Below, in pieces: positions 9,115 through 18,442 of a stretch of 64,000 bases of DNA (position 1 is the first letter of the stretch; the number at the start of each line of letters is the position of its first letter). The position numbers were made by a program, and so were the translations under genes. This stretch comes from Bacteroidales bacterium UBA1797 (lineage in GTDB: Bacteria > Bacteroidota > Bacteroidia > Bacteroidales > VadinHA17). The notes below the pieces were generated by a model. It made no database searches and was not told where the DNA came from. It saw only the letters and a list, made by a program, of their open reading frames with translations. Location: NCBI GenBank assembly GCA_002319885.1, contig DCFT01000112.1, positions 18,304 to 82,303 of the forward strand, given 5' to 3'.

Positions 9115-10896
9115 ATGGGATCAGAAGTTTTAGTGAAGAATAAGGGGAAAAAAACAGGCAGTGGACTGAGAGAACTTCTTAAACTATATCGGTTTTTAAA
9201 GCCATACCGATGGAAATTTGCCCTTGGAATGTTGTTTTTACTGATTTCAAGCGGAGCAAGCCTTATGTTTCCAAAATTTCTTGGCAATATGGTAGATCTG
9301 GGAAACAAAGGAAAGATGATCTCTGAGATAACTCATACAGGATTAATTCTTCTGGCAATAATTCTTGTTCAGGCAATATTTTCCTACTCACGGATACGGA
9401 TATTTGTTGAAGTAACAGAAAAAACACTGGCCTCAATACGTCAGCATTTATACAACCACCTGATCAAGTTGCCTATGAGTTTTTTTGCGTCACGAAGAGT
9501 AGGTGAGCTGAATAGCCGTATTTCCTCCGACATTTCCCTGTTACAGGATTCACTCACTTCAACCCTTGCCGATTTGTTGTCTCAGATCATACTGATAACA
9601 GGTGGAATTACACTAATGACTATAAGTTCCTTCAAGCTCACTTTATTCATGTTATCAATTTTGCCAGCTGTTGCACTCTTTGCTTTCTTTTCAGGAAGAG
9701 CTATCCGCAGGTATTCAAAGAAAGCACAGGGATATGTGGCTGAATCAAATACAATTGTTGAAGAGACTCTACAGGGAATACAAAATGTAAAAGCTTTTAC
9801 AAATGAATTATTTGAAATAAACAGGTACCGCGATAAGACAATTGAAGTAGCAAAGGCCGGTATAAAGGGCGGTAAGTATCAGGCCGCCATGTCATTTATT
9901 GTTCTGGCATTTTTCATGGCCATGGGTGCTGTGATATGGAGAGGTGCAACATTAATTGCTTCAGGCCAGATGGCAGCCGGTCAGCTTTTTTCATTTGTAA
10001 TTTATTCGGGGTTTATAGCAGGCAATATTGCAGGGATGGCGGGTGTATATACACGTCTTCAAAAAGCAATCGGTGCTGCAGAGAAATTGTTACTTCTGCT
10101 CGACGAACCTGCAGAAGCGGTGGATGAAAAGTATGATCATAAACTTTCCAATACATTGCATGGGCAGATTGTTTTTGACAATGTTGCATTCGAATACCCT
10201 TCAAGGAAAGAAAATGTAGTGTTACGTAATGTAAGCTTCAGAGTTGAACCTGGCCAGCAGGTTGCACTAGTTGGTCCCAGCGGAGCTGGAAAATCAACTA
10301 TTGTTTCTCTGTTGCTAAAATTCTATGACCCAACGAATGGAGCAATTCTCTTCGACGGCCGCGACAACCGTAGTTTTCCAATTACAGCACTTCGTGCTCA
10401 GATGGCGATAGTCCCACAGGATGTATTCCTGTTCGGAGGAACCATTCTTGAGAATATTGCATACGGGAAACCCGGGTCAGGCGAAGAGGAGATTATTGAA
10501 GCTGCCAGACAGGCGAATGCATGGGATTTTATACAGACTTTCCCGGAAAAACTTAATACTATTGTAGGAGAACGGGGAGTACAGCTCTCAGGTGGCCAAC
10601 GCCAACGTATTGCAATCGCCAGGGCAGTTCTTAAGAATCCGAAAATTCTGATCCTCGATGAAGCTACTTCGTCACTTGATTCTGAATCTGAAAGGCTGGT
10701 TCAGGAAGCACTCGATAAGCTTATGAATGGACGAACCTCAGTAGTGATTGCACATCGTCTGGCCACTATTCGTAATGCCGACAAAATTATCGTTCTTGAA
10801 AACGGAACAATAATTGAACAGGGAACACATAACGAACTTCTCTCCAATAAAAATGGTTTATATAAGACACTCACAGAATTACAGTTTGCAGTGTGA
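9115..10896 (+). CDS. ABC exporter, fused permease and ATPase (MsbA/LmrA-like half transporter)
   Basis: This 593-residue half-transporter should work as a homodimer in the inner membrane. Residues about 25-320 form the six-helix exporter domain. The nucleotide-binding domain carries Walker A GPSGAGKST, Q-loop VPQDVFLFGG, signature LSGGQRQR, Walker B ILILDEATS and the switch His in VIAHRLAT. All ATPase residues are intact. The likely cargo is lipid or amphipathic drugs, by family; the real substrate is unknown. Its position behind a PadR regulator suggests an inducible efflux pump. Confidence 0.92.
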   Translation: MGSEVLVKNKGKKTGSGLRELLKLYRFLKPYRWKFALGMLFLLISSGASLMFPKFLGNMVDLGNKGKMISEITHTGLILLAIILVQAIFSYSRIRIFVEVTEKTLASIRQHLYNHLIKLPMSFFASRRVGELNSRISSDISLLQDSLTSTLADLLSQIILITGGITLMTISSFKLTLFMLSILPAVALFAFFSGRAIRRYSKKAQGYVAESNTIVEETLQGIQNVKAFTNELFEINRYRDKTIEVAKAGIKGGKYQAAMSFIVLAFFMAMGAVIWRGATLIASGQMAAGQLFSFVIYSGFIAGNIAGMAGVYTRLQKAIGAAEKLLLLLDEPAEAVDEKYDHKLSNTLHGQIVFDNVAFEYPSRKENVVLRNVSFRVEPGQQVALVGPSGAGKSTIVSLLLKFYDPTNGAILFDGRDNRSFPITALRAQMAIVPQDVFLFGGTILENIAYGKPGSGEEEIIEAARQANAWDFIQTFPEKLNTIVGERGVQLSGGQRQRIAIARAVLKNPKILILDEATSSLDSESERLVQEALDKLMNGRTSVVIAHRLATIRNADKIIVLENGTIIEQGTHNELLSNKNGLYKTLTELQFAV

Positions 10897-10903
10897 ATAA
10901 AAA

Positions 10904-10926
10904 GAGACGCCCAAACCGGGCGTCTC
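10904..10926 (-). terminator. Rho-independent terminator between converging genes
   Basis: A perfect 9-bp stem GAGACGCCC/GGGCGTCTC with a five-base loop lies just past the ABC exporter stop. The T-rich tail (TTTTTATTC) follows on the minus strand, so it best terminates the sugar isomerase-like operon. The strong stem may also stop the exporter transcript. Confidence 0.8.
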
Positions 10927-10968
10927 AACCAACTAATATGCATGAAATAAATAGCTTATAGATTCAAT

Positions 10969-12045
10969 CTAGATAAGAATCTGCCGGGCATAATGAGCAC
11001 AGGTCCTAACCTCTTTTACTGAATTTGACCATGGTTTAACATCATATTCAAGTTCAATATCACAAAAGATAGGCCATCCCTTCTGTTTTATATTCAACAA
11101 AATATCCTCCAGAGGACATTCTCCCTGACCCCATACCTGATTTGTATTCGCCGGGTCAGTCTTAGGACCGGTTTTGTCTTTAATATGGATGCTGACAATA
11201 CGATCGTGATACTTATCGATGATCGTATTCGGATGAATCCCCGTTGAACCAAAGAAGTGTCCTGAATCGAAATTAAACATAACAGCAGGTGAGATAGCCA
11301 TAAACGGATCATAGCTGAACCCTGGTGTTGCAAACTGAAAATGAGTGTGGAATATTGCAAACATTCCATGTTTCTCAGCAAAAGGAGCGAGTTTCTTAAC
11401 TGCTTCCATCCCAAGCTCTTCGCTTACTCCTTTGGCGCCAAGTGCTTTAGCTGCTTTAAATGCATAATCAATTTCCCCATCTGACCATCTTGCAGGTGAA
11501 AATTTAACTATATGGATGTTTATGCCTGCATTGTCGAACATTTTTCGGACATCTTCAATTTTTGATATTGGAAGAGCTAAGCGCCACTCTTTGATTTCCT
11601 TTTCATACTTTGCTATTTCAGCTTTCTGCTCAGGAGTAAATTCAGGTCTCTTGAAGGCTGGAGGTGGAGCGCCTGCAGGTGCACCTGCTGCAGGTTTTGG
11701 AGCTGCAGGAGGATGAGCAAACATTGCCATCATTGGATTCTTGGGTGCCCCGAGAGAATCTTCCACGTCACCACTCATCAACTCAATTGAATTGATCCCT
11801 GTCTCGCTGCAATATTTGATTATATTTTCAACTCCTCCTTCTCTGTCACGCCAGCTGTACGTTATTGTACCAATCTGAACGCCACCAAAATTTGAATCTG
11901 GTTTTGTTCCGGGAACCACTTTCCCCACTATTGTGCTTTTGCCAAACAAATTAACCGGAATCAGCGAAAAAGCAGCAACTGTGGCAGTGCTCCCAAGGAA
12001 TTTACGTCTTGAGAGGCTCTGTTTTGATTTGTTCTTGTCTTCCAT
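10969..12045 (-). CDS. Tat-exported sugar phosphate isomerase/epimerase-like TIM-barrel protein
   Basis: The 358-residue protein has a twin-arginine leader (LSRRKFLGSTATVAAFSLIP) and an AP-endonuclease-2/xylose isomerase-like barrel. Metal-binding style motifs include FNFDSGHFFGSTG, IHIKD and FCDIELEYD. Export implies action on free sugars or cyclitols rather than phosphates. Between residues about 106 and 150 it carries a Pro/Ala-rich stretch followed by a charged helix, not part of the standard fold. It lies 41 bases downstream of a Gfo/Idh/MocA oxidoreductase. Such pairs often act together on sugars through keto intermediates, but the substrate cannot be read from sequence. Confidence 0.8.
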   Translation of the reverse strand: MEDKNKSKQSLSRRKFLGSTATVAAFSLIPVNLFGKSTIVGKVVPGTKPDSNFGGVQIGTITYSWRDREGGVENIIKYCSETGINSIELMSGDVEDSLGAPKNPMMAMFAHPPAAPKPAAGAPAGAPPPAFKRPEFTPEQKAEIAKYEKEIKEWRLALPISKIEDVRKMFDNAGINIHIVKFSPARWSDGEIDYAFKAAKALGAKGVSEELGMEAVKKLAPFAEKHGMFAIFHTHFQFATPGFSYDPFMAISPAVMFNFDSGHFFGSTGIHPNTIIDKYHDRIVSIHIKDKTGPKTDPANTNQVWGQGECPLEDILLNIKQKGWPIFCDIELEYDVKPWSNSVKEVRTCAHYARQILI

Positions 12046-12086
12046 ATTTTCTTTATTTGAATTAAAAAATTATTGCCTTTACAAAA

Positions 12087-13628
12087 TTACAGGCTCCAGC
12101 CATTACGGTATTCATACTGAAACAGACTGTTTGCTTCAGGAAGATTTGTGATTTTCATATTAGCTGCATCATATTCCAGAGTTATATCATCAAGCTGATG
12201 TTTTACTGCAATATTGGTCAGCAACATTATCTCAGTAAGCTTTGATGAAATAGAAAAATCGTTACAGGATTTTTTACCGGCTTTGATAGCCCCTACCCAG
12301 TCTTCAAATATATTTCCGGTGCGGGGAAGCCATGCATCAGGACCTTTGAAGTCATCATTTCCGGGAATAAGCTCAGGCATGGCACCATGACTTGCATGAG
12401 TTAATATGCCTTTGTCACCATAATAAGTAGCATCTTTCATTGCCCTGCCTGGTTCCAGACTGTCAGGCCGGGGAGGTCTAAGTCCACCGTCACACCAGGT
12501 AACCTTCACTGCCGGCATATCACCTCTGGCAGGGAATTCATATGTAACCATCTCACATAAAGGCATATAATCAGTACTATATGGTGAACTCGTAGCCTGA
12601 ATTTTAGTAGGCATACCCAGATTCAGGGCCCATATCGGTGCATCAAAAATATGAGCCCCCATATCTCCCATAGCACCGGTACCATAATCCCACAATCCTC
12701 TCCAGTTGAAATGAAGTGCTTTAGGATTATAAGGTTTGTATGGAGCTGGTCCCAACCATACTTCATAATTCAGTTCTTTAGGAACAGGCATACCTTCAGG
12801 TCTCTTTATATCGCCCTGTGGCCAGAAACCCATTGGACGGTTTGTAGATAACTGCACGTCTGTTACCTTTCCTATTACTCCAGATTGTATCCACTCAACA
12901 GTCTTACGTGTTCCTTCTGTGGCATGTCCCTGGTTTCCCATCTGTGTAACCACCCCGGTTTCTTTTGCCAGTTCTGCAAGTTTACGGACCTCAAAAATTG
13001 TTTTTGCCATCGGTTTCTCAAGGTACACATGTTTTTTTGCCCGCATAAATGCAGCCGCAATCATAGCATGATTATGGTCGGGCGTACCAATTACAACAGC
13101 ATCAATTGATTTTTCCTTGTCAAGCAATTCCCGCCAGTCATTATAAATTTTAGCCTTTGGATATCCTTTAAAGATATGGCCCGCATAATTTGGATCCACA
13201 TCACAGAGAGCATAAATGTTCGCAAGTTTTATCGGGCCTTTATCTGCAGCGCCCATCTGCACAGGTGCATTTGTATTAGGGCCAGGCTTTCCTTCTTTAG
13301 AAGCCATCCGTTTCATCATCTCAGCCATCCTTGCCTGTTGGGCAGCAATCTGCTCTTTAGTCATAGGAGTGCCGTCAAAGTTTCTCACCGGCCTGATAAT
13401 AGGAACATCCGGAGTGCATAACTGCTGTATATCTCCACCTCCCTGGCTTCCAACACCAATTCCGGCTACATTGATAATATCGCTTGGAGGAGTATACCCT
13501 TTACCACCCAAAACAAATCGGGGAACAATTGTAAATGCGGCAGCTGCGGTGGCCGTAGTACCCAGAAAGCTACGTCTTGACAGATTTTTTCCAGGTAAAT
13601 CTTTCATGTTATCCTTTTTCTGACCCAT
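12087..13628 (-). CDS. Tat-exported Gfo/Idh/MocA-family oxidoreductase
   Basis: The 513-residue protein has a twin-arginine leader (LSRRSFLGTTATAAAAFTIV). A Rossmann domain follows (VAGIGVGSQGGGDI, YALCDVD, AVVIGTPDHNHA) with the characteristic EKPM motif in VYLEKPMAKT. The C-terminal alpha/beta domain contains GNQGH and GAMGDMGAHIFD. Family members oxidise or reduce sugars and cyclitols with tightly bound NAD(P). An insert of about 55 residues, rich in Lys, Met and Ala, interrupts the Rossmann fold between the first helix and second strand. It is the first gene of an operon with the isomerase-like gene. An alternative start is the Met at position 8. Confidence 0.85.
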   Translation of the reverse strand: MGQKKDNMKDLPGKNLSRRSFLGTTATAAAAFTIVPRFVLGGKGYTPPSDIINVAGIGVGSQGGGDIQQLCTPDVPIIRPVRNFDGTPMTKEQIAAQQARMAEMMKRMASKEGKPGPNTNAPVQMGAADKGPIKLANIYALCDVDPNYAGHIFKGYPKAKIYNDWRELLDKEKSIDAVVIGTPDHNHAMIAAAFMRAKKHVYLEKPMAKTIFEVRKLAELAKETGVVTQMGNQGHATEGTRKTVEWIQSGVIGKVTDVQLSTNRPMGFWPQGDIKRPEGMPVPKELNYEVWLGPAPYKPYNPKALHFNWRGLWDYGTGAMGDMGAHIFDAPIWALNLGMPTKIQATSSPYSTDYMPLCEMVTYEFPARGDMPAVKVTWCDGGLRPPRPDSLEPGRAMKDATYYGDKGILTHASHGAMPELIPGNDDFKGPDAWLPRTGNIFEDWVGAIKAGKKSCNDFSISSKLTEIMLLTNIAVKHQLDDITLEYDAANMKITNLPEANSLFQYEYRNGWSL

Positions 13629-13788
13629 AATAAGAGAATTATTGAAGTTTATAAAGAAATAAAGCTCCTAAATTTACTCAATATCTCACCCCTTATCAAT
13701 GAATCGTTAAACAATTTGGCCTGTTTAATTATTTTTAACAAATGAATATTCCGGGCTTTTTACTATTCAACAGATATGGAAATAAAAA

Positions 13789-13818
13789 TGAAAAACCCGG
13801 ATATATTCTACCCGGGTT
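13789..13818 (-). terminator. Terminator of the ammonium transporter/P-II operon
   Basis: On the minus strand AACCCGG pairs with CCGGGTT across an 11-base loop, followed by TTTTTCATTTTT. It lies 25 bases past the P-II stop codon. Confidence 0.75.
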
Positions 13819-13842
13819 ACAATGTTTAAAAACTGATAAACC

Positions 13843-14187
13843 TTAAATTGCAGTTCCGCCTCTCTCTCCTGTCCGGATTCTTATACACTCCTCAAGTGGA
13901 GTTATAAAAATTTTCCCGTCTCCAACACTTCCGGTTCCATCAGTACGCGCAGCTTTTAGTATCGCATTCACTGTTATTTCTACAAAAGCATCATTGACTC
14001 CTATCTCAATTTTGATTTTTGGGATAAGGTCAGGAATAATTATCTGCCCCCTGTACATTTCTTCAATTCTCTGCTGACCATGACCTGAGACACGGCTGAC
14101 AGTGATCCTTTTAATATCAGCTTCAATAAGTGATTCACGAACCTTGTCGAGCTGAACTTCTCTGATAATTGCTGTTATTAATTTCAT
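13843..14187 (-). CDS. glnK: P-II nitrogen regulatory protein (GlnK/GlnB type)
   Basis: The 114-residue protein aligns along its length with P-II proteins: start MKLITAIIRE, T-loop region EEMYRGQIIIPDLIPK, B-loop TGSVGDGKIFI and C-terminal RIRTGERG. It should bind ATP/ADP and 2-oxoglutarate and plug the adjacent Amt channel when nitrogen is plentiful. The Tyr that is uridylylated in enterobacterial GlnB (Tyr51) aligns to Ile50 here, so control by uridylylation is unlikely. The gene lies 26 bases downstream of the transporter, the standard amt-glnK arrangement. I use glnK because of this linkage. Confidence 0.92.
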   Translation of the reverse strand: MKLITAIIREVQLDKVRESLIEADIKRITVSRVSGHGQQRIEEMYRGQIIIPDLIPKIKIEIGVNDAFVEITVNAILKAARTDGTGSVGDGKIFITPLEECIRIRTGERGGTAI

Positions 14188-14213
14188 CTTATGACATTTA
14201 CAAAATTACCTGA

Positions 14214-15545
14214 TTAACTTGGATTTAACATTCCATATCCTCTTTCACCATGATAAGACCTGTCGAGTCCTGCCATTTCATCATCCTCTGACGATTTAAA
14301 CTTAATAAACTTATTCAGTACAAAGATTATTATAAGAGTCATCACTGCTGCATATACAATTGCGATCGATACTGCCAGACCCTGTACACCAAGCTGATTC
14401 CAGATTGTCCATTTTCCTCCTGTAATAGTTGCTGCATCGCTCATCCACGAAGGACGAATAAAGAATGTAAGAAGCAGAGCTCCTACAATTCCTCCTACTC
14501 CGTGAATCCCAAATGCATCGAGACTATCGTCATACCCAAGCCTGTTTTTAAACTGGATAGCAGAATAACAAACGAATGAAGCCAGTAACCCTAATATCAT
14601 AGCGCCATAAGGCTGAACAACACCTGCAGCTGGTGTTACAGCGACCAGACCTGCCAGAATTCCCGAGGCAAAACCCAGAGCTGTTGCTTTTCCCTGGTGG
14701 AAACTTTCAATGAGTATCCATGAAAGAGCACCAGTTGCAGCGGCAACCTGAGTTGCTGTAAGCGCTTGTGCTGTGCTTAATCCAGAAGAGATACTGCTGC
14801 CCGCATTAAACCCGAACCAGCCAACCCAGAGAAGACCTGCACCAAGCATTGTAATTACCATATTATTAGGACGGATCACCTGGTAGGGATAGCCTCTGCG
14901 TGCTCCAAGGAAAAGTACTGCAACAAGTCCACTTACCCCGGCAGAAATATGAACAACTGTTCCTCCTGCAAAATCTATAGCCCCTTTTGCTCCCAGGTGA
15001 AAAAGGAAACCATCTGAGCTCCAAACCCAATGGCAAATGGGATTATAAACCAGAAGACTCCATATAGTTATAAAAAAACAATACGCTTTAAAATTAACTC
15101 TTTCCGCGAATGCACCTGCTATCAGAGCCGGCGTTATAATAGCAAACTTGCCCTGGAACATAGTGAATACATATTCAGGAATACCGGCATCCATAATCTT
15201 AGTGTCAATTCCTTTTAAAAAGAAATAGTCTTTATTCCATCCAAACCACCCTCCTAAAACATTCCCTCCAAAACACATGCTATATCCGACGATAACCCAC
15301 ACAACGCTAATAATACCCATTGCCACAAAACTATGCATTATCGTTCCAAGCACATTTTTTGAACGTACAAGGCCACCATAGAACATCGCCAATCCCGGAA
15401 TCATCAGTAAGACAAGAGCCGTGGATGTCAACATCCATGCCGTTGCTCCTGAATCAATGTGAGTATTATCAGCGGCAAATAAACCTGTACTGCTGATAAA
15501 TAAAAATAAGAGTATCAAGAAGTATCTTCTTCCGGAAGTTTTCAT
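14214..15545 (-). CDS. amt: Ammonium transporter of the Amt family
   Basis: The 443-residue protein has a signal-like N-terminus ending in GLFAAD, followed by about eleven membrane helices. Family landmarks are ALVLLMIPGLAMFYGGLVR, WVIVGYSMCFGG, AFAERVNFKAY, DFAGGTVVHISAG and DAFGIHGVGG. Pore His residues are present in VVHISAG and FGIHGVGG. It conducts ammonium/ammonia across the inner membrane and is gated by the P-II protein encoded next to it. A consensus promoter lies 47-78 bases upstream. Confidence 0.95.
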   Translation of the reverse strand: MKTSGRRYFLILLFLFISSTGLFAADNTHIDSGATAWMLTSTALVLLMIPGLAMFYGGLVRSKNVLGTIMHSFVAMGIISVVWVIVGYSMCFGGNVLGGWFGWNKDYFFLKGIDTKIMDAGIPEYVFTMFQGKFAIITPALIAGAFAERVNFKAYCFFITIWSLLVYNPICHWVWSSDGFLFHLGAKGAIDFAGGTVVHISAGVSGLVAVLFLGARRGYPYQVIRPNNMVITMLGAGLLWVGWFGFNAGSSISSGLSTAQALTATQVAAATGALSWILIESFHQGKATALGFASGILAGLVAVTPAAGVVQPYGAMILGLLASFVCYSAIQFKNRLGYDDSLDAFGIHGVGGIVGALLLTFFIRPSWMSDAATITGGKWTIWNQLGVQGLAVSIAIVYAAVMTLIIIFVLNKFIKFKSSEDDEMAGLDRSYHGERGYGMLNPS

Positions 15546-15591
15546 CAGTCAATAATTTAATGTTGAAGTAATAAAAAAGTAATATTTGATA

Positions 15592-15623
15592 CAAACATAT
15601 GCTATTTTAGGGGGTATTTCAAA
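15592..15623 (-). promoter_or_regulatory. Promoter of the amt-glnK operon
   Basis: On the minus strand TTTG (15623-15620), a 20-base spacer and TATGTTTG (15599-15592) match the Bacteroides consensus TTTG-N19-21-TAnnTTTG. The start codon follows about 47 bases downstream of the -7 box. Confidence 0.7.
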
Positions 15624-15703
15624 ATATTTATATGTTTTTTTAATAATTATGATATTTTTTGAGGGGTATTTGTGAATTTTATATACTTTTTTATTAACTG
15701 CCT

Positions 15704-16480
15704 CTATTTTTCTTTGAGATTACTGATAAACTGAGATACATTCTCATTCAAATTTCCTTCCTGCCCTATGACTTTCACAAAGGCACTACCTATAATACCT
15801 CCCCGGGAATATTGCCCTGCCACTACAAATGTCTCACGGTTTGAAATGCCAAAACCAATCAATCCGGGGTTTTTCAGATTCATCTCTTGTATCCTTCTGA
15901 AATATGAAATCTGAGTATCAGTGAATTTGTCTTTTGTCCCGGTAATGGATGATGAAGACACTATATAAATAAATCCACGGCTTATCTTATCTATAGCGAA
16001 AATCCTCTCATCAGAGGATTGGGGAGAAACAAGTAATATATTATAAAGATCATAATGATTAAAAACACTAAAATATTGCTCACTATAGATCAAAGGGGGC
16101 AGGTCGGGAATAATAATACCATCTATACCTGTCTCACTGCATTTCAGGCAGAAATTCTCTACCCCGAACTGTATAACAGGGTTTAAATATCCCATGAGAA
16201 GCAGTGGTATTTTCACTTCATCCCTGATATTGTTTAACTGATCGAAAAGAAGATTAAGGGTCATTCCATTCTTAAGCGCTCTTTCATTACTACGCTGAAT
16301 AACTGGTCCATCAGCCATTGGATCAGAGAAAGGTATACCGATCTCAATCATATCAGCACCGGCATTCTCCAGAGCTTTGATTATTCCGACTGTGGAATCA
16401 AGCTTTGGGTACCCGGCTGTAAAATAGACTGAAAGTATATTGCCTGTTTTCTGCCTGAAAAGTTTGTCAATCCGATTCAT
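15704..16480 (-). CDS. trpA: Tryptophan synthase alpha subunit
   Basis: The 258-residue TIM barrel cleaves indole-3-glycerol phosphate to indole and glyceraldehyde 3-phosphate, passing indole to TrpB. Catalytic Glu and Asp are visible in MIEIGIPFSDPMADGPVIQ, and the phosphate loop is in GFGISN. I start at the ATG at 16480 (MNRIDKLFRQKTGNILSVYF), the usual family start; a GTG-led extension to 16591 is unlikely. It is the last gene of the trp operon, 130 bases behind trpB. Confidence 0.95.
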   Translation of the reverse strand: MNRIDKLFRQKTGNILSVYFTAGYPKLDSTVGIIKALENAGADMIEIGIPFSDPMADGPVIQRSNERALKNGMTLNLLFDQLNNIRDEVKIPLLLMGYLNPVIQFGVENFCLKCSETGIDGIIIPDLPPLIYSEQYFSVFNHYDLYNILLVSPQSSDERIFAIDKISRGFIYIVSSSSITGTKDKFTDTQISYFRRIQEMNLKNPGLIGFGISNRETFVVAGQYSRGGIIGSAFVKVIGQEGNLNENVSQFISNLKEK

Positions 16481-16610
16481 ACTATAACGAACTAAATTTA
16501 AATTGCAATTTGTGATAGTCTGTAGATCACTTAATGTTTCTTGTGGGTAATTGAATTCATTTTTACCATAAAAGCAAACAAAGTATAACACTAAGATACA
16601 CCAGGGGAAT

Positions 16611-17807
16611 TCATAAATTAAATATTCCCTTTTCCATGTATTTTATATAGGTATCCATATCTTTATCTCCTCTTCCTGAAATTGTTACTACTACAACATC
16701 CTCTTTATTGAAACGATGTTTTCCTAACCATGCAAGTGCATGAGCCGATTCAAGTGCCGGGACAATTCCCTCAAGACGGGTAAGTCGGAATGCAGCCTCA
16801 AGAGCCTCATCGTCGGTTACATTATCGAAAATGACCCTCTTTAACTTATGAAGATATGAATGAATCGGTCCAATACCCGGATAATCGAGTCCGGCTGAAA
16901 TTGAATAAGGTTCCGTTATCTGACCATCATCTGTCTGCATAAGCATAGTCCGGCTACCATGTATAATTCCCGGACGGCCCATTACCATTGTTGCAGCTGT
17001 TTCTCCACTTTTAATTCCTTTCCCTCCTGCTTCAACGGCAATCAATTTTACATGTTCATTTGTAAGATAATGATAAAAAGAGCCAATAGCGTTGCTCCCT
17101 CCTCCAACACAGGCTATTATGTAATCAGGGTTTTCTTTCCCGGAAACTTCCCTGACCTGAAGTTTCATCTCCTCACTTATTACCGACTGCAGCCTTGTAA
17201 CCAGATCGGGATATGGATGCGGTCCTACTACCGAACCAATAATATAATAAGTATCAACCGGATTACCGATCCAGTCACGGATAGCCTCATTAGTGGCATC
17301 TTTCAGGGTTTTATTTCCACTTGTAACAGCGATTACTTCAGCGCCAAGCATTTTCATACGCAATACATTCGGTGATTGCCTTTCAATATCGGTTTGTCCC
17401 ATAAAAACGATGCATTTCATCCCCATAAGGGCACATACTGTTGCAGTGGCAACGCCGTGCTGTCCAGCTCCTGTTTCAGCAATGATCCTCGATTTACCAA
17501 GACTCTTTGCAATTAATATCTGTCCTATTGTATTGTTGATTTTATGCGCTCCGGTATGATTAAGATCCTCCCGTTTCAGAAAGATTTTTGTACCATGATA
17601 CGACGACAACCGCGAGGCAAAAAACAAAGGAGAAGGCCTTCCTACATAATGCTTTAACAATGAATGAAATTCATCTTTGAATTTTTCATCATCAAGTATC
17701 TTAATGTAATTATCTTTCAATTCCTTTATATCGGAATACATCATTTCAGGAATATATGCGCCTCCGAATTCCCCGTAATAACCCCGCTCATCTACATTAA
17801 AGTTCAT
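16611..17807 (-). CDS. trpB: Tryptophan synthase beta subunit
   Basis: The 398-residue PLP enzyme condenses indole with serine. The PLP lysine is in LNHTGAHKINNTIGQ, the PLP phosphate loop in GGGSNAIG, and the GAGQHG motif of the active site is present. It is of the standard TrpB1 type. Its start overlaps the trpF stop by 11 bases, which suggests translational coupling in the operon. Confidence 0.96.
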   Translation of the reverse strand: MNFNVDERGYYGEFGGAYIPEMMYSDIKELKDNYIKILDDEKFKDEFHSLLKHYVGRPSPLFFASRLSSYHGTKIFLKREDLNHTGAHKINNTIGQILIAKSLGKSRIIAETGAGQHGVATATVCALMGMKCIVFMGQTDIERQSPNVLRMKMLGAEVIAVTSGNKTLKDATNEAIRDWIGNPVDTYYIIGSVVGPHPYPDLVTRLQSVISEEMKLQVREVSGKENPDYIIACVGGGSNAIGSFYHYLTNEHVKLIAVEAGGKGIKSGETAATMVMGRPGIIHGSRTMLMQTDDGQITEPYSISAGLDYPGIGPIHSYLHKLKRVIFDNVTDDEALEAAFRLTRLEGIVPALESAHALAWLGKHRFNKEDVVVVTISGRGDKDMDTYIKYMEKGIFNL

Positions 17808-18438
17808 TGCCTGTCATTTTAATTGTCTTAATAAATTCTGTTACCAGTTCAACATCCTTAATTCCCGGAGCAGTTTCAAAACGACTGTTTATATCAATAG
17901 CAAAGTATCCACTGTTTTCAATCAGTCTGAGTGCACCCGGGTCTTCGGGCCCTATTCCTCCACTAAGGAAAAATGGCTTCTCAAGGGAGTATTCTTTTAG
18001 TTTTTCCCAGTTAAACTTAGTACCACTTCCACCGGGCTTATCACTTTTAGTATCAAATAAAAAAAAATCACAAACAGGCATATATTGTTTCAGAATTTCA
18101 AAACTGAATTCATTGTCAATATTGAAAGTCTTAATTATAGCAAGTCCCGATGATCGTAACTGAAAACATGATACAGGTGATTCGTTTCCATGCAGTTGAA
18201 TCATATCAAGTCCTGTCTGAGCCGATATTTCAAGTATCTTACTAATGTTTTCGTTCAGGAATACACCTACCCTTTTAATATCTGAATGCACATTACGGAA
18301 GAGTTCTATTTCCGGTTTGTCACCAACATATCTGGGTGATTCAGGATGGAAAATAAATCCCATGAAATCTGGCTTAGCTTCTGCTATCTCCTTTACATTC
18401 AAAGGATCATGCATACCACATACTTTGACTTTTATCAT
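17797..18438 (-). CDS. trpF: Phosphoribosylanthranilate isomerase
   Basis: The 213-residue TIM barrel has the catalytic Cys in KVCGM, general acid Asp in FLFDTKSDKPGGSGTKF, and the phosphate motif FFLSGGIGPED. It isomerises N-(5-phosphoribosyl)anthranilate. It is a stand-alone gene, not fused to trpC as in enterobacteria, and lies four bases behind trpC. Confidence 0.95.
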   Translation of the reverse strand: MIKVKVCGMHDPLNVKEIAEAKPDFMGFIFHPESPRYVGDKPEIELFRNVHSDIKRVGVFLNENISKILEISAQTGLDMIQLHGNESPVSCFQLRSSGLAIIKTFNIDNEFSFEILKQYMPVCDFFLFDTKSDKPGGSGTKFNWEKLKEYSLEKPFFLSGGIGPEDPGALRLIENSGYFAIDINSRFETAPGIKDVELVTEFIKTIKMTGNEL

Positions 18439-18442
18439 TGCT

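Noticed and set aside
16481..16591. GTG-led N-terminal extension of TrpA
   Set aside because: It adds residues with no family counterpart, while the ATG at 16480 gives the normal TrpA N-terminus.
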